Below, piece after piece: positions 1 to 8,639 of a stretch of DNA of 64,000 bases (positions are counted from its first letter, which is position 1; the number at the start of each line of letters is the position of its first letter). A program made the position numbers and the translations under genes. Source of the DNA: Wolbachia endosymbiont (group A) of Longitarsus flavicornis (GTDB lineage Bacteria; Pseudomonadota; Alphaproteobacteria; Rickettsiales; Anaplasmataceae); the NCBI RefSeq assembly GCF_963931955.1, contig NZ_OZ008337.1:868001-932000 (forward strand), given 5' to 3'. A model generated the notes under the pieces. It was not told where the DNA came from and made no database searches. It saw nothing but the letters and a program-made list of their open reading frames with translations.

Positions 1-1
1 T

Positions 2-136
2 ACAACTAAAGAAGAAGTTTTGTATGCAGCAGATCTTGTTGCTAAAAATGTTGGCCGACTGAGAGAAATGAGCCCACTTTGGGAGATGGTACAAGAAGGA
101 GTAGATTTGAACACCGTGAAATGGGACTCTCATTAA
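2..136 (+). CDS. iscS: Cysteine desulfurase IscS, C-terminal end (cut by window start)
   Basis: The first 44 codons of the window, read from base 2 to the TAA at 134-136, match the C-terminus of IscS. They contain the family's typical tail GRLREMSPLWEM followed by GVDLNTVKW. IscS is a PLP enzyme that takes sulfur from cysteine for Fe-S cluster assembly and tRNA thiolation. The catalytic lysine and cysteine lie outside the window. Only the end of the gene is visible, so operon context (iscR/iscU) cannot be judged. The identification rests on remembered similarity to E. coli IscS, whose tail has the same pattern. Confidence 0.85.
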   Translation, partial: TTKEEVLYAADLVAKNVGRLREMSPLWEMVQEGVDLNTVKWDSH

Positions 137-170
137 ATGTATCCGTTCCAACTGCAAATGCACTTTGAAA

Positions 171-362
171 TTACTCTGTACCGTTCACACTTAATTCTTC
201 AATCTCACTAATAGAAAGGCCAGTAAACTTGACAATAGTGTTGATATCAACATTATTAGCCAGCATTGCTTTTGCGACTTCAATTTTCCCTTCAATTTTC
301 CCTTCCTCTTTACCAATTTTGATGCCTTTTTCAGTAGCAAGGTCAAGTCTGTATTCAAGAAT
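171..362 (-). pseudogene. Rpn/PD-(D/E)XK nuclease-transposase gene, C-terminal fragment
   Basis: On the minus strand an open frame runs out of the IS5-family element and reads EYRLDLATEKGIKIGKEEG, then Lys/Glu/Gly-rich repeats and MLANNVDINTIV, ending at TAA 173-171. This is the usual C-terminal tail of Rpn-family recombination-promoting nucleases (putative transposases) that are common in Wolbachia. It continues the 5' part at 1257-1973: deleting the IS with one copy of the flanking TA joins ...RKEEAI to the tail in frame. The gene was therefore one unit before insertion. Confidence 0.75.
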
Positions 363-1256
363 AGACTTCTTTCAAAATTCATGTATGGAGCTCAAAATTG
401 TGAATTGCAGCAATCAAATTAAACCTTAAACCAAAACGTTTTCGTCGGTTTCTATACCTGTCCGAGATGATTTTAAACCTTTTCAATAAGCCAATTACGT
501 TTTCAACAATTGCCCTTTGGCTCATAAGTGCCCTGTTCTCTTTTTTTTGTTCTTTGCTTAACGGATTCTTTTTCATTTTCCTGTGCGGTAATACAACATT
601 TTTGTGTATCTTCTGCATTCCCCTGTAGCCGGCATCAGCTAAGATTTTGGTGTCCGGTAATATTGCTACCTTTGATTCTCTAAACATCCGAAAATCGTGT
701 TTTCTACCATTCGAGAAAGATGTGCATATGACTTTTTTACTCTTCTTCTCTGTTACTATTTGTGTTTTTATAGTATGCCTTTTTTTCTTTCCAGAGTAGA
801 AGGGCTTTTGCTTTTTTTTGGTCTCTCTACTGGCGTTTCAGTTCCGTCTATTACTAAAACTTCATATTCTACATCACTCTTTAATAGCTCTTTTTTTCCT
901 GGTAATGCAAAATCTGGATGTTTTATTAATATGTCTTCTACCTATCTTATTATTTTAAAACTGTTACTTTCACTCATGCCATAGCTTTGCCCAATATGAA
1001 AATATGTACGATATTCTCTTATATATTCCAGTGCCATAAGTAGCCTGTCTTCTATGCAAAGTTTACTTTTTCTTCCACTTCTAGCTTTTTTTCTTTTATC
1101 CTCCACTTCTAGAATTTCTACCATTCGCTCAAATGTTGCTTTTTTTACCCCTGTTAAACGTCGAAACTTTTCTCCTTCTAACTTTTCTATTTCCTTATAT
1201 TTCATGCTTTCAAATACTTCATCTTACACTCCCTCTAACAATTTTGAAAGAAGTCT
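363..1256 (-). mobile_element. IS5-family insertion sequence, copy 1 (894 bp)
   Basis: The element begins AGACTTCTTTCAAAATT and ends with its inverse (17-bp terminal inverted repeats). It has the same length and the same translated frames as two other copies at 38503-39396 and 48692-49585. The dinucleotide TA is found at both ends of all three copies, which fits a TA target duplication. It carries one decayed DDE transposase gene on the minus strand. It is inserted in an Rpn-type nuclease gene and splits it. Family placement rests on the N-terminal HTH domain and the DDE catalytic pattern; I do not assign an ISfinder name. Confidence 0.85.
379..1205 (-). pseudogene. IS5-family DDE transposase, interrupted by a stop and a frameshift
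   Basis: The N-terminal 87 codons (1205-942) hold the HTH region (LTGVKKATFERMVEIL...) and stop at TAG 944-942. Reading past this stop in the same frame gives VEDILIKHPDF, so a Trp TGG probably became TAG. The frame continues through the first catalytic Asp (VIDGTE). It then reaches a run of eight A, where a -1 shift is needed to continue into PFYSGKKKRHTIK and the 102-codon C-terminal part (687-379). That part has the second Asp (ADAGYRG) and the Glu (IVENVIGLLKRF). An A AAA AAA slippery site may be a programmed -1 frameshift as in other IS5 elements, but the upstream TAG should block a full-length product. Confidence 0.8.
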
Positions 1257-1973
1257 AATGGCTTCTTCTTTGCGTAGATCCATTATTCTTTCTTCGTAAG
1301 CTACTAAATCTTTTTCATTCCAGCTAAACCTGTCTAATTCATCGTAGGCTAACTTTATTATTGGTGCTTTTTCTGCTATTTTCCTTAAGTCTTCTTCCGT
1401 AGTTTCATCTGCATATTTGAAGAAAAATAACCAACGATCCACTATGCTTTCTAGCTGTTCTTCCTTATTCTTAGGAAATTTAGGTAGTTCAATAAATACA
1501 AATTGAAAATCTTTTAAGTCATGCTCATTGGTTTTCTCATCTCTTATAGTGTGGCTGGATATATAATCAAGCTTATCAGGAAATAAATTACAATTAGAGA
1601 TAGCAATAAAGAAAACCTTCTTTAAATCAATGTACTTACCAGATTTATCTAATTGTCTTGAGTAAGCCTTAGCAGCATACAGTTGAGCTCGTTTTTCGAA
1701 GCCTTTATCGCGAGTAAGCTGCATTGCAATCACATACCTGGCCCCACTAGAATCCCTGCAAAGAACATCAACTATACTTTGCTTATCAGATGCAATTTCA
1801 GGATCCATTATAGTACTGAGGAATTCCACTTCTTGTATAGTATTTATCTCGGTAAATCCTAAAATATCATTCAAAAAATGTATGAGAATATTCTTATTTT
1901 TTTCAGTGCCAAATATTTTTTTGAAGGTCAAGTCCAGCTTAGGGTCGAGAAACTTAGATAAAGCCATAGCCAA
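1224..1973 (-). pseudogene. Rpn/PD-(D/E)XK nuclease family protein, N-terminal part, truncated by IS5
   Basis: The open frame of 249 codons starts with ATG at 1973 and carries the family's N-terminal signature FLDPKLDLTFKKIFG, then LIHFLNDILGF, and the nuclease core around DVLCRDSSGARYVIAMQ. The last about ten codons, after RKEEAI, are read from the IS end and are not native. Rpn proteins are PD-(D/E)XK endonucleases that promote recombination and are multi-copy in Wolbachia. This copy lost its C-terminal tail to the IS at 363-1256. The nuclease core is intact, so a truncated product could still be made; I infer it is non-functional. Confidence 0.75.
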
Positions 1974-2040
1974 AGTGCTTAAAAATATTAATAATTATAC
2001 ACACAATTATTCAACCATATTTTTGAAGATAGCTATAGCT

Positions 2041-2191
2041 ATGCCGCCGCGAACCGTCATACCGCCGCGGTATCTCTAGATCCCGCTAACAAGCAGCGGG
2101 ATGACGAATTACTATACCACCGAGAACCGTCATACCGCGATTCATTCGCGGTATCTCGGCATAGATTCCGCTAACTAGTAGCGGAATGACG
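2041..2191. repeat. Two palindromic repeats of the CCGCTAAC type between rpn and dxr
   Basis: Two adjacent hairpin-forming units are visible. Each has an arm of the form ACCGC..GCGGTATCTC (2061-2076 and 2132-2156) followed by a second hairpin CCCGCTAACAAGCAGCGGG or TTCCGCTAACTAGTAGCGGAA ending in ATGACG. The same units recur at 11350, 29450, 33170 and 40812. No reading frame is supported in the 276-bp spacer 1974-2249. Confidence 0.8.
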
Positions 2192-2249
2192 ATTGTGTAT
2201 CGTGTTTTGCTAAAAAAAAAATCACAGAATGCAGTCTGGTTACATTACT

Positions 2250-3413
2250 CTAGCTATACGCAACAACTTTACTTTCAACAATTTTGTGAGCAATAATACG
2301 ACTTTCACAATCAATATTTATTATATCAGATAGTGAATTAATATCGGTATAACTACCAAAACTTTCCATTGTTGATTCCACTACCTCTACTATTTCCAAA
2401 AAGCCGATTCGTGACTTCAAAAATTCATTAACAGCTATTTCATTTGCAGCATTGAGCACAATACTATTTGCTTGTGGAGTAGAAGAGTTTAACACTTCCA
2501 TGCTAAGCTTTAGCACAGGGAAATGCTTATGGTCTGGCTCTTGAAAGGTCAATTTTCCTTGCTTTGTTAGGTCTAGTTTATAATTTAAAGCTGATCTTTC
2601 CGGCCAAGATAGAGCATATGAAATAGGAATTGCCATGTCAGTCTCTGCAAGCACAGCAAAGTTGAAACCATCCTTATAAACTACGATTCCATGTACTATT
2701 GACTCAGGATGCACTATTGCTTCAATTTTATCCGGGCTGATGTTAAACAAGTTATGTGCTTCTATTATCTCTAGTGCCTTATTCATCATTGTTGCGCTAT
2801 CAACCGAGATTTTCTTTCCCATATTCCAAGTGGGGTGACTAAGCGCCTTATCTACCATAACATTTCTTAATTGCTCAAGGCTATAATTTAAGAATGGTCC
2901 ACCAGAAGCAGTAAGTATGATCTTTTCTACGCATTTGTCGTCATTTTGCAAAATTTGAAAAATTGCGTTGTGCTCAGAGTCAATAGGGATTATTTGTACA
3001 TTTTTTTCTTTAGCTTTTTTGAGTAATAACTTTCCACCGCAAACAATGCTTTCTTTGTTTGCCAATGCAATGACTTTGGTACCGCTTTCTATAACTTCCA
3101 TAACTGGCCCAAGGCCTGCAATGCCAACTATTGCAACAACTGAGAGATCAACAGGTATAGCAGCAACATTTGTAGCACCAATTGCTATTTTTACATCTGT
3201 ACCAAGTAAACTTTCTTTCAAATCTTTGTAAAGCCTTTCATCGGAGATAGCAACATATTTTGCATTTAGCAGTTTTGCTTGGTGTGCCAGTAGAGCAAAG
3301 TTCGAATGGGCACTTAGTGCTTCCACTTGGTATTCTTCTTTTCTCTTTGAGAGCAAATCTACAGTCTTTTTTCCAACACTTCCTGTTGACCCTAAAACTG
3401 AAACCTTTTTCAC
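2250..3413 (-). CDS. dxr: 1-deoxy-D-xylulose 5-phosphate reductoisomerase
   Basis: Second enzyme of the MEP isoprenoid pathway. It converts DXP to MEP using NADPH and a divalent metal in the cytoplasm. The N-terminus has the NADPH-binding GSTGSVGKKT, then ALANKES and the metal/substrate motif IDSEHNAI, and SATMMNKALEIIEA further on. I chose the GTG at 3413 (387 aa), because the product then begins MKKVSVLGSTG as in the family. A TTG at 3464 would add 17 residues without similarity. The final pathway partner ispDF lies at 60334-61545. Orientation is the same as the His-rich gene upstream (65 bp gap). Confidence 0.93.
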   Translation of the reverse strand: MKKVSVLGSTGSVGKKTVDLLSKRKEEYQVEALSAHSNFALLAHQAKLLNAKYVAISDERLYKDLKESLLGTDVKIAIGATNVAAIPVDLSVVAIVGIAGLGPVMEVIESGTKVIALANKESIVCGGKLLLKKAKEKNVQIIPIDSEHNAIFQILQNDDKCVEKIILTASGGPFLNYSLEQLRNVMVDKALSHPTWNMGKKISVDSATMMNKALEIIEAHNLFNISPDKIEAIVHPESIVHGIVVYKDGFNFAVLAETDMAIPISYALSWPERSALNYKLDLTKQGKLTFQEPDHKHFPVLKLSMEVLNSSTPQANSIVLNAANEIAVNEFLKSRIGFLEIVEVVESTMESFGSYTDINSLSDIINIDCESRIIAHKIVESKVVAYS

Positions 3414-3478
3414 TAAGACAAACTCATAACAATAGCAACTTTTCTTGCGAACCCAACTATTCAATAGTTTTTAAGTGT

Positions 3479-3976
3479 TTAACCAAGTTCATGTCCGTGG
3501 TCATCGCCAACAGATGGTGAAGGACCAGGTGAAAAAGATTGACCATGGTGATCACCTGCATCATGCATGTCTTGCAAACCATCAGCATTATGAGCTATTT
3601 CGTTATTGGCATGAGGGTAATCATCTGAGTGATGTCCATCATCACCATGAGCCATATCCATTCCTTCTGATGGCATATCTTCCCCACCTCCACCTGAAAA
3701 ATATTCTGCAAGGCCTTCAAGAAATTTTATGCCAAACATATTACCTGACTTTCCAAACAATGTTACTAGACTACTACCACTCACTAAACCTTCAAACACG
3801 TTACTATAAGCAGCAATTGCTCCTTCATGAAAGTTGAACAACCATTTCATTCCATCGACAACTGTTGAAACAGAGTCACTATGACCAAGACCAAAACCAC
3901 TTTTTTCACCAGCAGCCTCTTGGTGTTGCTGCTGCGCTTGCCATTCTGCAATGTTTGGACCTTGAGCTTCACTCAT
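3479..3976 (-). CDS. Hypothetical protein with His/Asp/Gly-rich C-terminal tail
   Basis: 165 codons from ATG 3976, function not recognised. Residues 1-35 are Gln/Glu-rich, about 38-95 are moderately hydrophobic (WLFNFHEGAIAAYSNVFEGL), and about 97-165 are dominated by His, Asp, Gly and Ser, with repeated DxxH and HH pairs. Such a tail could chelate metal (Ni, Zn, Cu), but this is inference from composition alone. There is no signal peptide and no clear transmembrane helix. It lies 65 bp upstream of dxr on the same strand. Confidence 0.6.
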   Translation of the reverse strand: MSEAQGPNIAEWQAQQQHQEAAGEKSGFGLGHSDSVSTVVDGMKWLFNFHEGAIAAYSNVFEGLVSGSSLVTLFGKSGNMFGIKFLEGLAEYFSGGGGEDMPSEGMDMAHGDDGHHSDDYPHANNEIAHNADGLQDMHDAGDHHGQSFSPGPSPSVGDDHGHELG

Positions 3977-4180
3977 AAGTTTTTATTCTCAACCTTAAGT
4001 TATTATTTTATCACAAATATTGCAAAATATCAATAGAGCTTTTGAATATAGCTAATACAAACAATTCTGTTATCTTATATAGGATCCAGTTTGAAAAAAA
4101 TCTGAATTCCAATGTCCACTACCTTTTACAAAGTTAAAACTTAAAAATATGACTGTTAGCAATAGTGTATATATCTTTAG

Positions 4181-4882
4181 CTATATATAATGAATGAATT
4201 TTTTTATATATTCGTTATTAGTATTTTGTATTTCCTGAACAGTTCCATGGGAAATGATCTCCCCTTCATATAATACTGCTATTTTATCAGCTATTTTAAA
4301 TGCGCTATGAATATCATGTGTAATCGTGATAATTGTAGGGTTAAAGTCTTTAGATAATTTTATTATTATCTCGTTTACTATATCTGACATAATTGGGTCC
4401 AATCCTGAAGTTGGTTCATCCAATATGATGATTTCTGGGTTGTGTGCAATCGCCCTTGCAAGTGCTACTCTTTTTTTCATTCCACCTGACAACTCTATTG
4501 GAAACATATCTGCTATGTTTTCCTCCAGTCCAACATCATTTAATTTCTCGATTGCTAGCTGTTTTGCCTCCTTTTTGCTGATATTAAAGCGCTTTTTATA
4601 ATTAAAAGATATATTTTCCCACACTGTAACGTAGTCAAATAAAGCGGAATTTTGAAATAAAACCCCAAATTTATTTTTGCTTTTACTATTTATTTTAACA
4701 GACCCTGAGTCTGGAGCAAGCAAGCCGATAATTGTTTTTGTTAATACAGATTTGCCGCTTCCTGAGCCACCAAGTATGACTAATGATTCCCCTTTTGATA
4801 TATCAAGATTTAGATCTTTTAGTACTGTCCTGTCATCAAAAGATAAGCTTAAGTTCGATATTGATATTATGGGGTTACGCAT
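4181..4882 (-). CDS. mlaF: ABC transporter ATP-binding protein (MlaF-like lipid transport)
   Basis: 233-aa ATPase with Walker A GGSGSGKS (residues about 35-42), signature LSGGMKKRVALARA, Walker B IIILDEPTSGLDP and switch histidine ITITHD. It overlaps the upstream permease gene by 8 bp, so the two are probably co-translated. With the MlaE-type permease it would form an inner-membrane complex moving phospholipids between the two membranes. Assignment to Mla rather than another ABC class rests on the adjacent MlaE-like gene. The substrate-binding MlaD subunit is not in this cluster. Confidence 0.85.
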   Translation of the reverse strand: MRNPIISISNLSLSFDDRTVLKDLNLDISKGESLVILGGSGSGKSVLTKTIIGLLAPDSGSVKINSKSKNKFGVLFQNSALFDYVTVWENISFNYKKRFNISKKEAKQLAIEKLNDVGLEENIADMFPIELSGGMKKRVALARAIAHNPEIIILDEPTSGLDPIMSDIVNEIIIKLSKDFNPTIITITHDIHSAFKIADKIAVLYEGEIISHGTVQEIQNTNNEYIKKFIHYI

Positions 4883-5657
4883 GTATCAAAGTAATCATGT
4901 AGTTTGCTAAAATGATCAGTATGGACGATAAAACAACAGTTGATGTTGTAGCAACACCTACTCCTCGTGCACCTTCTTTGCAATGGTAACCGTAATAGCA
5001 ACTTGAGACAGAAATTATGGCGCCAAAAGCAGTTGCTTTAGCTAGCCCAGTTACAAAATCGTACGTATTAAAGAACTGAGCTGTGTATTTAATGTATATA
5101 TTTAGATTGTGGTTAAATTCGAAGACTGCAGTGATATATCCTCCAAATATTCCTATTAGATCTGCACATACTGTAAGTATGGGAAATACTATGATTGACG
5201 CTAAAATCCTTGGTGCAATTAAATATTTGAAAGGGTTGATGTTCAAAGTTGTAAGAGCATCTATTTGTTCGGTGATGCGCATCGTACCAATTTCTGCTGC
5301 AACTGATGATCCAACCTTTCCTACCATTATTAAGCTGATCAAAACTGGTCCTAACTCTTTAATGATAGTGATCGTAACAAGTTTGGGTATTATCTGTTCT
5401 TGGTTAATTAATGGGTCACTCAAGCTACTTTGTAAAACTATCGCCGCTCCTATAAAAACTCCAGTGAGCCCAACAATTGGCAGAGAGAAAAAGCCTATCT
5501 CTATCATTTGTCTTGCTATGTTGCTAAAATAATATGGTGGCACGAAGCAGTGGTATAGAGATTGAATAAAAAATATGAATGCACTACCAAGCCTTAACAA
5601 AAAATTGATAAAGTACCTACCAATTATTCTAACACTATTTATATCAAAAAAGCTCAC
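4875..5657 (-). CDS. mlaE: MlaE-family ABC transporter permease
   Basis: 260 residues from ATG 5657 with several hydrophobic helices. It shows MlaE/Ttg2B family motifs: IVGLTGVFIGAAIVLQ near the N-terminus, VGKVGSSVAAEIGTMRITEQIDAL in the centre (quoted here as spaced motifs around residues 105-130) and AFGAIISVSSCYYGY. It partners the ATPase MlaF overlapping its 3' end. Family knowledge gives a role in keeping outer-membrane lipid asymmetry; in Wolbachia, which makes no LPS, the physiological role is less clear. Confidence 0.87.
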   Translation of the reverse strand: MSFFDINSVRIIGRYFINFLLRLGSAFIFFIQSLYHCFVPPYYFSNIARQMIEIGFFSLPIVGLTGVFIGAAIVLQSSLSDPLINQEQIIPKLVTITIIKELGPVLISLIMVGKVGSSVAAEIGTMRITEQIDALTTLNINPFKYLIAPRILASIIVFPILTVCADLIGIFGGYITAVFEFNHNLNIYIKYTAQFFNTYDFVTGLAKATAFGAIISVSSCYYGYHCKEGARGVGVATTSTVVLSSILIILANYMITLIHA

Positions 5658-6119
5658 TTTGTATTCATTTTAGCTAGAGGTTAGTCTTACTGATTTTATT
5701 AAAATTTTTATTAACTTTATCGCAAAGTATAGCTGAGATATGTTTTAAGTTCAATAGCTAACGTAACTTTACCTTATACCGTACACAACTATACGAACGT
5801 TTATCTTTCTAAAAGCAATTTGCATAGCAAATGATGTCATTCCAGCGCGTGACGCTGGAATCCGGAAAAAAGAATGGTGTCATGCAAGTAGCTGACACTG
5901 GAATCCAGTTTTTTCATAATCATCAAAACGTTGTATTTTAACATAAAACGGCTACTTTTATGCTTACCAACTTAGCTGGATCCCAGTGTCAAGCACTGGG
6001 ATGACATCTTCTCTAAAGGATTTATAACTTAAATTACATAAGCAAATCTTACTTATTTTACTATCCCTGTTTACTTCCTGTAAAAAACATGTTACTAATG
6101 TATTGTATTTTGTAGTAGA
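5658..6119. repeat. Intergenic region with composite palindromic repeat (5784-6007)
   Basis: No gene is supported in these 462 bp. From 5784 there is a half-site CACAACTATACGAACGTT, matching the ends of a repeat at 18928-19190. Then come a hairpin TTCCAGCGCGTGACGCTGGAA (5840-5860), a unit with AGTAGCTGACACTGG, an approximately 60-bp AT-rich spacer, and the hairpin CCCAGTGTCAAGCACTGGG (5984-6002). The spacer (5921-5980) recurs almost base for base at 29310-29370, and in inverted orientation near 19040-19090. Confidence 0.75.
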
Positions 6120-6131
6120 ATGGAGGAAATT

Positions 6132-6314
6132 TTGGCAGTTCCAAAAAGAAAAAAGTCAAAGTCAAGGCGTAATATGCATCGTTCTCATCATGCTATTGAG
6201 CCTAAGAATATTGTGGTGTGTTCAACAACTGGGGAATTCATGTTGCCTCATAACGTAGCAGTTGATGGCAGTTACAAAGGAAAACGGGTTTTCATCAAGC
6301 AACAGGCAGAGTGA
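6132..6314 (+). CDS. rpmF: 50S ribosomal protein L32
   Basis: Small basic ribosomal protein, 60 aa, starting MAVPKRKKSKSRRNMHRSH as in alphaproteobacterial L32. I chose TTG at 6132: it yields the canonical MAVPKRK start and has GGAGG at 6122-6126 five bases upstream. The ATG at 6120 overlaps that Shine-Dalgarno sequence and would add four extra residues. The gene heads an rpmF-plsX-fabH cluster, an order conserved in many proteobacteria. Confidence 0.93.
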   Translation: MAVPKRKKSKSRRNMHRSHHAIEPKNIVVCSTTGEFMLPHNVAVDGSYKGKRVFIKQQAE

Positions 6315-6324
6315 CTATTATGAT

Positions 6325-7362
6325 ATGTTACCTACGGTCAATAATAATATAGTTATTGCACTTGACGCTATGGGGGGCGATTTTGCGCCTCTTTCCGTAA
6401 TTCAGGGTGCTGGTTTTTTTTTAGACAACCTTGTTGACCCAGGCATTAAAGTTTTTTTTCATATTTATGGAGATAAGGAAGAAGTATCTCCTTTGCTTTT
6501 GAAATATAAAAAAGTAAGTAACAATTCTGAATTTACTCATTGTTCTGACAATGTTCTTGCAAATGATAAGCCATCTTTTGCACTGAGGCATCGTAAAGAC
6601 TCAAGTATGAAAGCTGCAATTGTTGCAGTGAAAGAAGGTAAAGCTTTCGGAGTGGTGTCTTCAGGCAACACCGGAGCATTGATGGCAATTTCCAGATTTA
6701 TTTTAGGAACATTACCAAATATTTATCGTCCTGCTATTGTCTCTATCTGTCCAACTAAGACAAAAAGCTTTGCTTTGCTTGACCTTGGTGCAAATGTCGA
6801 TTGTAATGCCGACTCATTATTTCAATTTGCGTTAATGGGTAGTATATTTGCAAAAATAGCATTAAAAATTGACAATCCTGAAGTTGCTTTGCTAAATATC
6901 GGCACAGAAGAAGTTAAAGGTAATGACTCAGTGCGCGGCGCTTTTGAGTTGCTTAAAAACGCTCCAGGCATTAATTTCAAAGGGTATATAGAGGCAAGTG
7001 AATTTTTAGAGGGTAATATAGATGTGATTGTTGCTGATGGTTTTGTTGGCAATGTAATGCTCAAAACGGCTGAGGCAACCGCTAGTACCTTTATCAATCT
7101 AATAAAGCAGGAAGTATTCAACTCGTGGATAGCGAAAATGCTTGTTGGTATATTGTTAAAATCCAAACTAAATAAAGCTTTAACGCGTTTTAATCCCAAA
7201 ATTAGAAGTGGAGCTATGTTTTTAGGGCTGAATGGTATCATCATTAAAAGTCATGGAAATTCTGATGCTATTTCTTTTGCCCATGCCATAAAATTTGCAG
7301 TAAATGCAATTAGTGAAAATTTAAATCAAAAGATAATTAACGGGGTAAGTCATATTGAATAA
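6325..7362 (+). CDS. plsX: Phosphate acyltransferase PlsX
   Basis: Makes acyl-phosphate from acyl-ACP for phospholipid synthesis with PlsY/PlsC. The N-terminal family motif IALDAMGGDFAP is present, followed by SSGNTGALMA and LLDLGANVDCN. The ATG at 6325 gives 345 aa and leaves 10 bp after rpmF. Upstream in-frame codons overlap rpmF and lack similarity. The stop at 7360-7362 overlaps the TTG start of fabH by 8 bp, suggesting translational coupling. Confidence 0.93.
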   Translation: MLPTVNNNIVIALDAMGGDFAPLSVIQGAGFFLDNLVDPGIKVFFHIYGDKEEVSPLLLKYKKVSNNSEFTHCSDNVLANDKPSFALRHRKDSSMKAAIVAVKEGKAFGVVSSGNTGALMAISRFILGTLPNIYRPAIVSICPTKTKSFALLDLGANVDCNADSLFQFALMGSIFAKIALKIDNPEVALLNIGTEEVKGNDSVRGAFELLKNAPGINFKGYIEASEFLEGNIDVIVADGFVGNVMLKTAEATASTFINLIKQEVFNSWIAKMLVGILLKSKLNKALTRFNPKIRSGAMFLGLNGIIIKSHGNSDAISFAHAIKFAVNAISENLNQKIINGVSHIE

Positions 7363-8311
7363 AAGTTTCATATTAAGCACTGGATCTTACCTACCAAGAA
7401 AAATGTTGAGTAACAACGAAATTGCATCGATAGTTGAGACGAGCGATGAATGGATAAGGCAGAGAACAGGAATAGTTCAAAGGCATATAGCAGATGAAGG
7501 AGAACTAACGTCAGATCTAGCTGTAAATGCAGCAAAAAGTGCTATAGAAAAAGCTAAAATTTCAGTAGATGAAATTGACTTGATTATAGTTGCTACAACA
7601 ACTCCTGATAAAACTTTTCCTAGCTGTGCAACGATTGTACAAAGTAAGTTAAAATGTAAAAACGCATTTGCTTTTGATGTACAAGCAGTATGCTCTGGTT
7701 TTATATATGCAGTTGCAGTTGCTGATTCGCTCATAAAATCTAACAATAGAATTAAATATGCATTGGTTATAGGTGCTGAAATAATGTCTAGGATTGTTGA
7801 TTGGGAAGATAGGTCAACTTGTGTACTCTTTGGTGATGGTGCTGGTGCAGTGGTGATGAAATCAGAAATGGGTAGAAGCGGTATAATATCAACTAACCTA
7901 TACTCTGACGGCAACGTGGACATACTATGTACGAACGGAGGGGTATCCTCTACTGGTGATTCTGGAAAAATATGCATGAATGGAAGAGAAGTGTTTAAAC
8001 ATGCAGTGGATAAGTTAACAGCCTTAATAGAGGAAACTCTGAAATGCAATAATTTGAAAATTACTGATATTGACTGGCTAATTCCCCATCAAGCAAATAT
8101 TCGTATTATTGAAGCAGTAGTAAAGAAGTTAGATTTCCCTATAGAGAAAGTGATTAATACCGTTGATCAACATGCAAATACCTCAGCGGCATCAATCCCA
8201 CTAGCACTTGATTATGCAATACAAAAATCAAAAATAAAATTAGGAAACCTGGCACTGCTGATTTCAATAGGTGCAGGCCTAACCTGGGGTTCTGTGTTGC
8301 TGCGTTATTAG
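7355..8311 (+). CDS. fabH: Beta-ketoacyl-ACP synthase III
   Basis: Starts fatty-acid synthesis by condensing acetyl-CoA with malonyl-ACP. The Cys-His-Asn triad is visible: Cys113 in DVQAVCSGF, His in IPHQANIR, and Asn in QHANTSAASIP. The length of 318 aa is normal. The start is TTG at 7355, preceded by GGGG at 7342-7345; no ATG fits the conserved N-terminus (SFILSTGSYLP). It overlaps the end of plsX by 8 bp and is the last gene of the rpmF-plsX-fabH unit. Confidence 0.93.
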   Translation: MNKSFILSTGSYLPRKMLSNNEIASIVETSDEWIRQRTGIVQRHIADEGELTSDLAVNAAKSAIEKAKISVDEIDLIIVATTTPDKTFPSCATIVQSKLKCKNAFAFDVQAVCSGFIYAVAVADSLIKSNNRIKYALVIGAEIMSRIVDWEDRSTCVLFGDGAGAVVMKSEMGRSGIISTNLYSDGNVDILCTNGGVSSTGDSGKICMNGREVFKHAVDKLTALIEETLKCNNLKITDIDWLIPHQANIRIIEAVVKKLDFPIEKVINTVDQHANTSAASIPLALDYAIQKSKIKLGNLALLISIGAGLTWGSVLLRY

Positions 8312-8429
8312 ACTTCCTGCATTACCTCCTGTCACCTAACTCGTAGAACATCACAGGTTGCACCCATAAGGCACAGCCCATAACTGTACGAATACTGAGA
8401 TATAAGAGTAATTTGTACCAAGAAAAAAG

Positions 8430-8549
8430 ATGTCATCCAATGACCGAAGGTATGATAAAAATAATACAGAAAATATTGAAATTGCCATAAACAGTACAGA
8501 TTTACAACAATACCCCAGAAGGAAAATAGTGCAGACAGAACGGCTATGA
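8430..8549 (+). CDS. Possible 39-aa protein between fabH and the next gene
   Basis: In the 328-bp spacer 8312-8639 a short frame starts at ATG 8430 with a polar product (starts MSSNDRRYDKNNTENIEIA, ends RRKIVQTERL) and stops at TGA 8549. The composition is protein-like, but the only support is the open frame. It could be the N-terminal remnant of a longer gene. Nearby, CATAACTGTACGAA (8382-8395) matches the end of the dispersed repeat at 18928-19190. An opposite-strand frame of 96 codons covers the same bases and looks like a shadow. Confidence 0.25.
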   Translation: MSSNDRRYDKNNTENIEIAINSTDLQQYPRRKIVQTERL

Positions 8550-8639
8550 GCAGACATGATGTAATGTTGAGTATAAATCATTTGAACTAATACGAAAAAT
8601 ATGTTAGAATAGAACATAGCAAATGCAAATAGGTCAGTC

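Noticed and set aside
942..944. Selenocysteine or pyrrolysine recoding of the IS5 TAG stop
   Set aside because: The position fits a simple Trp TGG to TAG mutation; there is no evidence of recoding machinery.
697..984. Plus-strand frame of 95 codons inside each IS5 copy (also 38837 and 49026)
   Set aside because: It is antisense to the transposase region carrying the first catalytic Asp, has no known similarity and occurs only because the IS is repeated.
3414..3464. TTG 3464 as dxr start
   Set aside because: The extra 17 residues are not similar to Dxr, and the GTG at 3413 fits the conserved N-terminus.
3475..3837. Plus-strand His-rich frame opposite the His-rich protein
   Set aside because: Antisense shadow of the minus-strand gene; His/Asp codons give His codons on the complement, and no start signal is seen.
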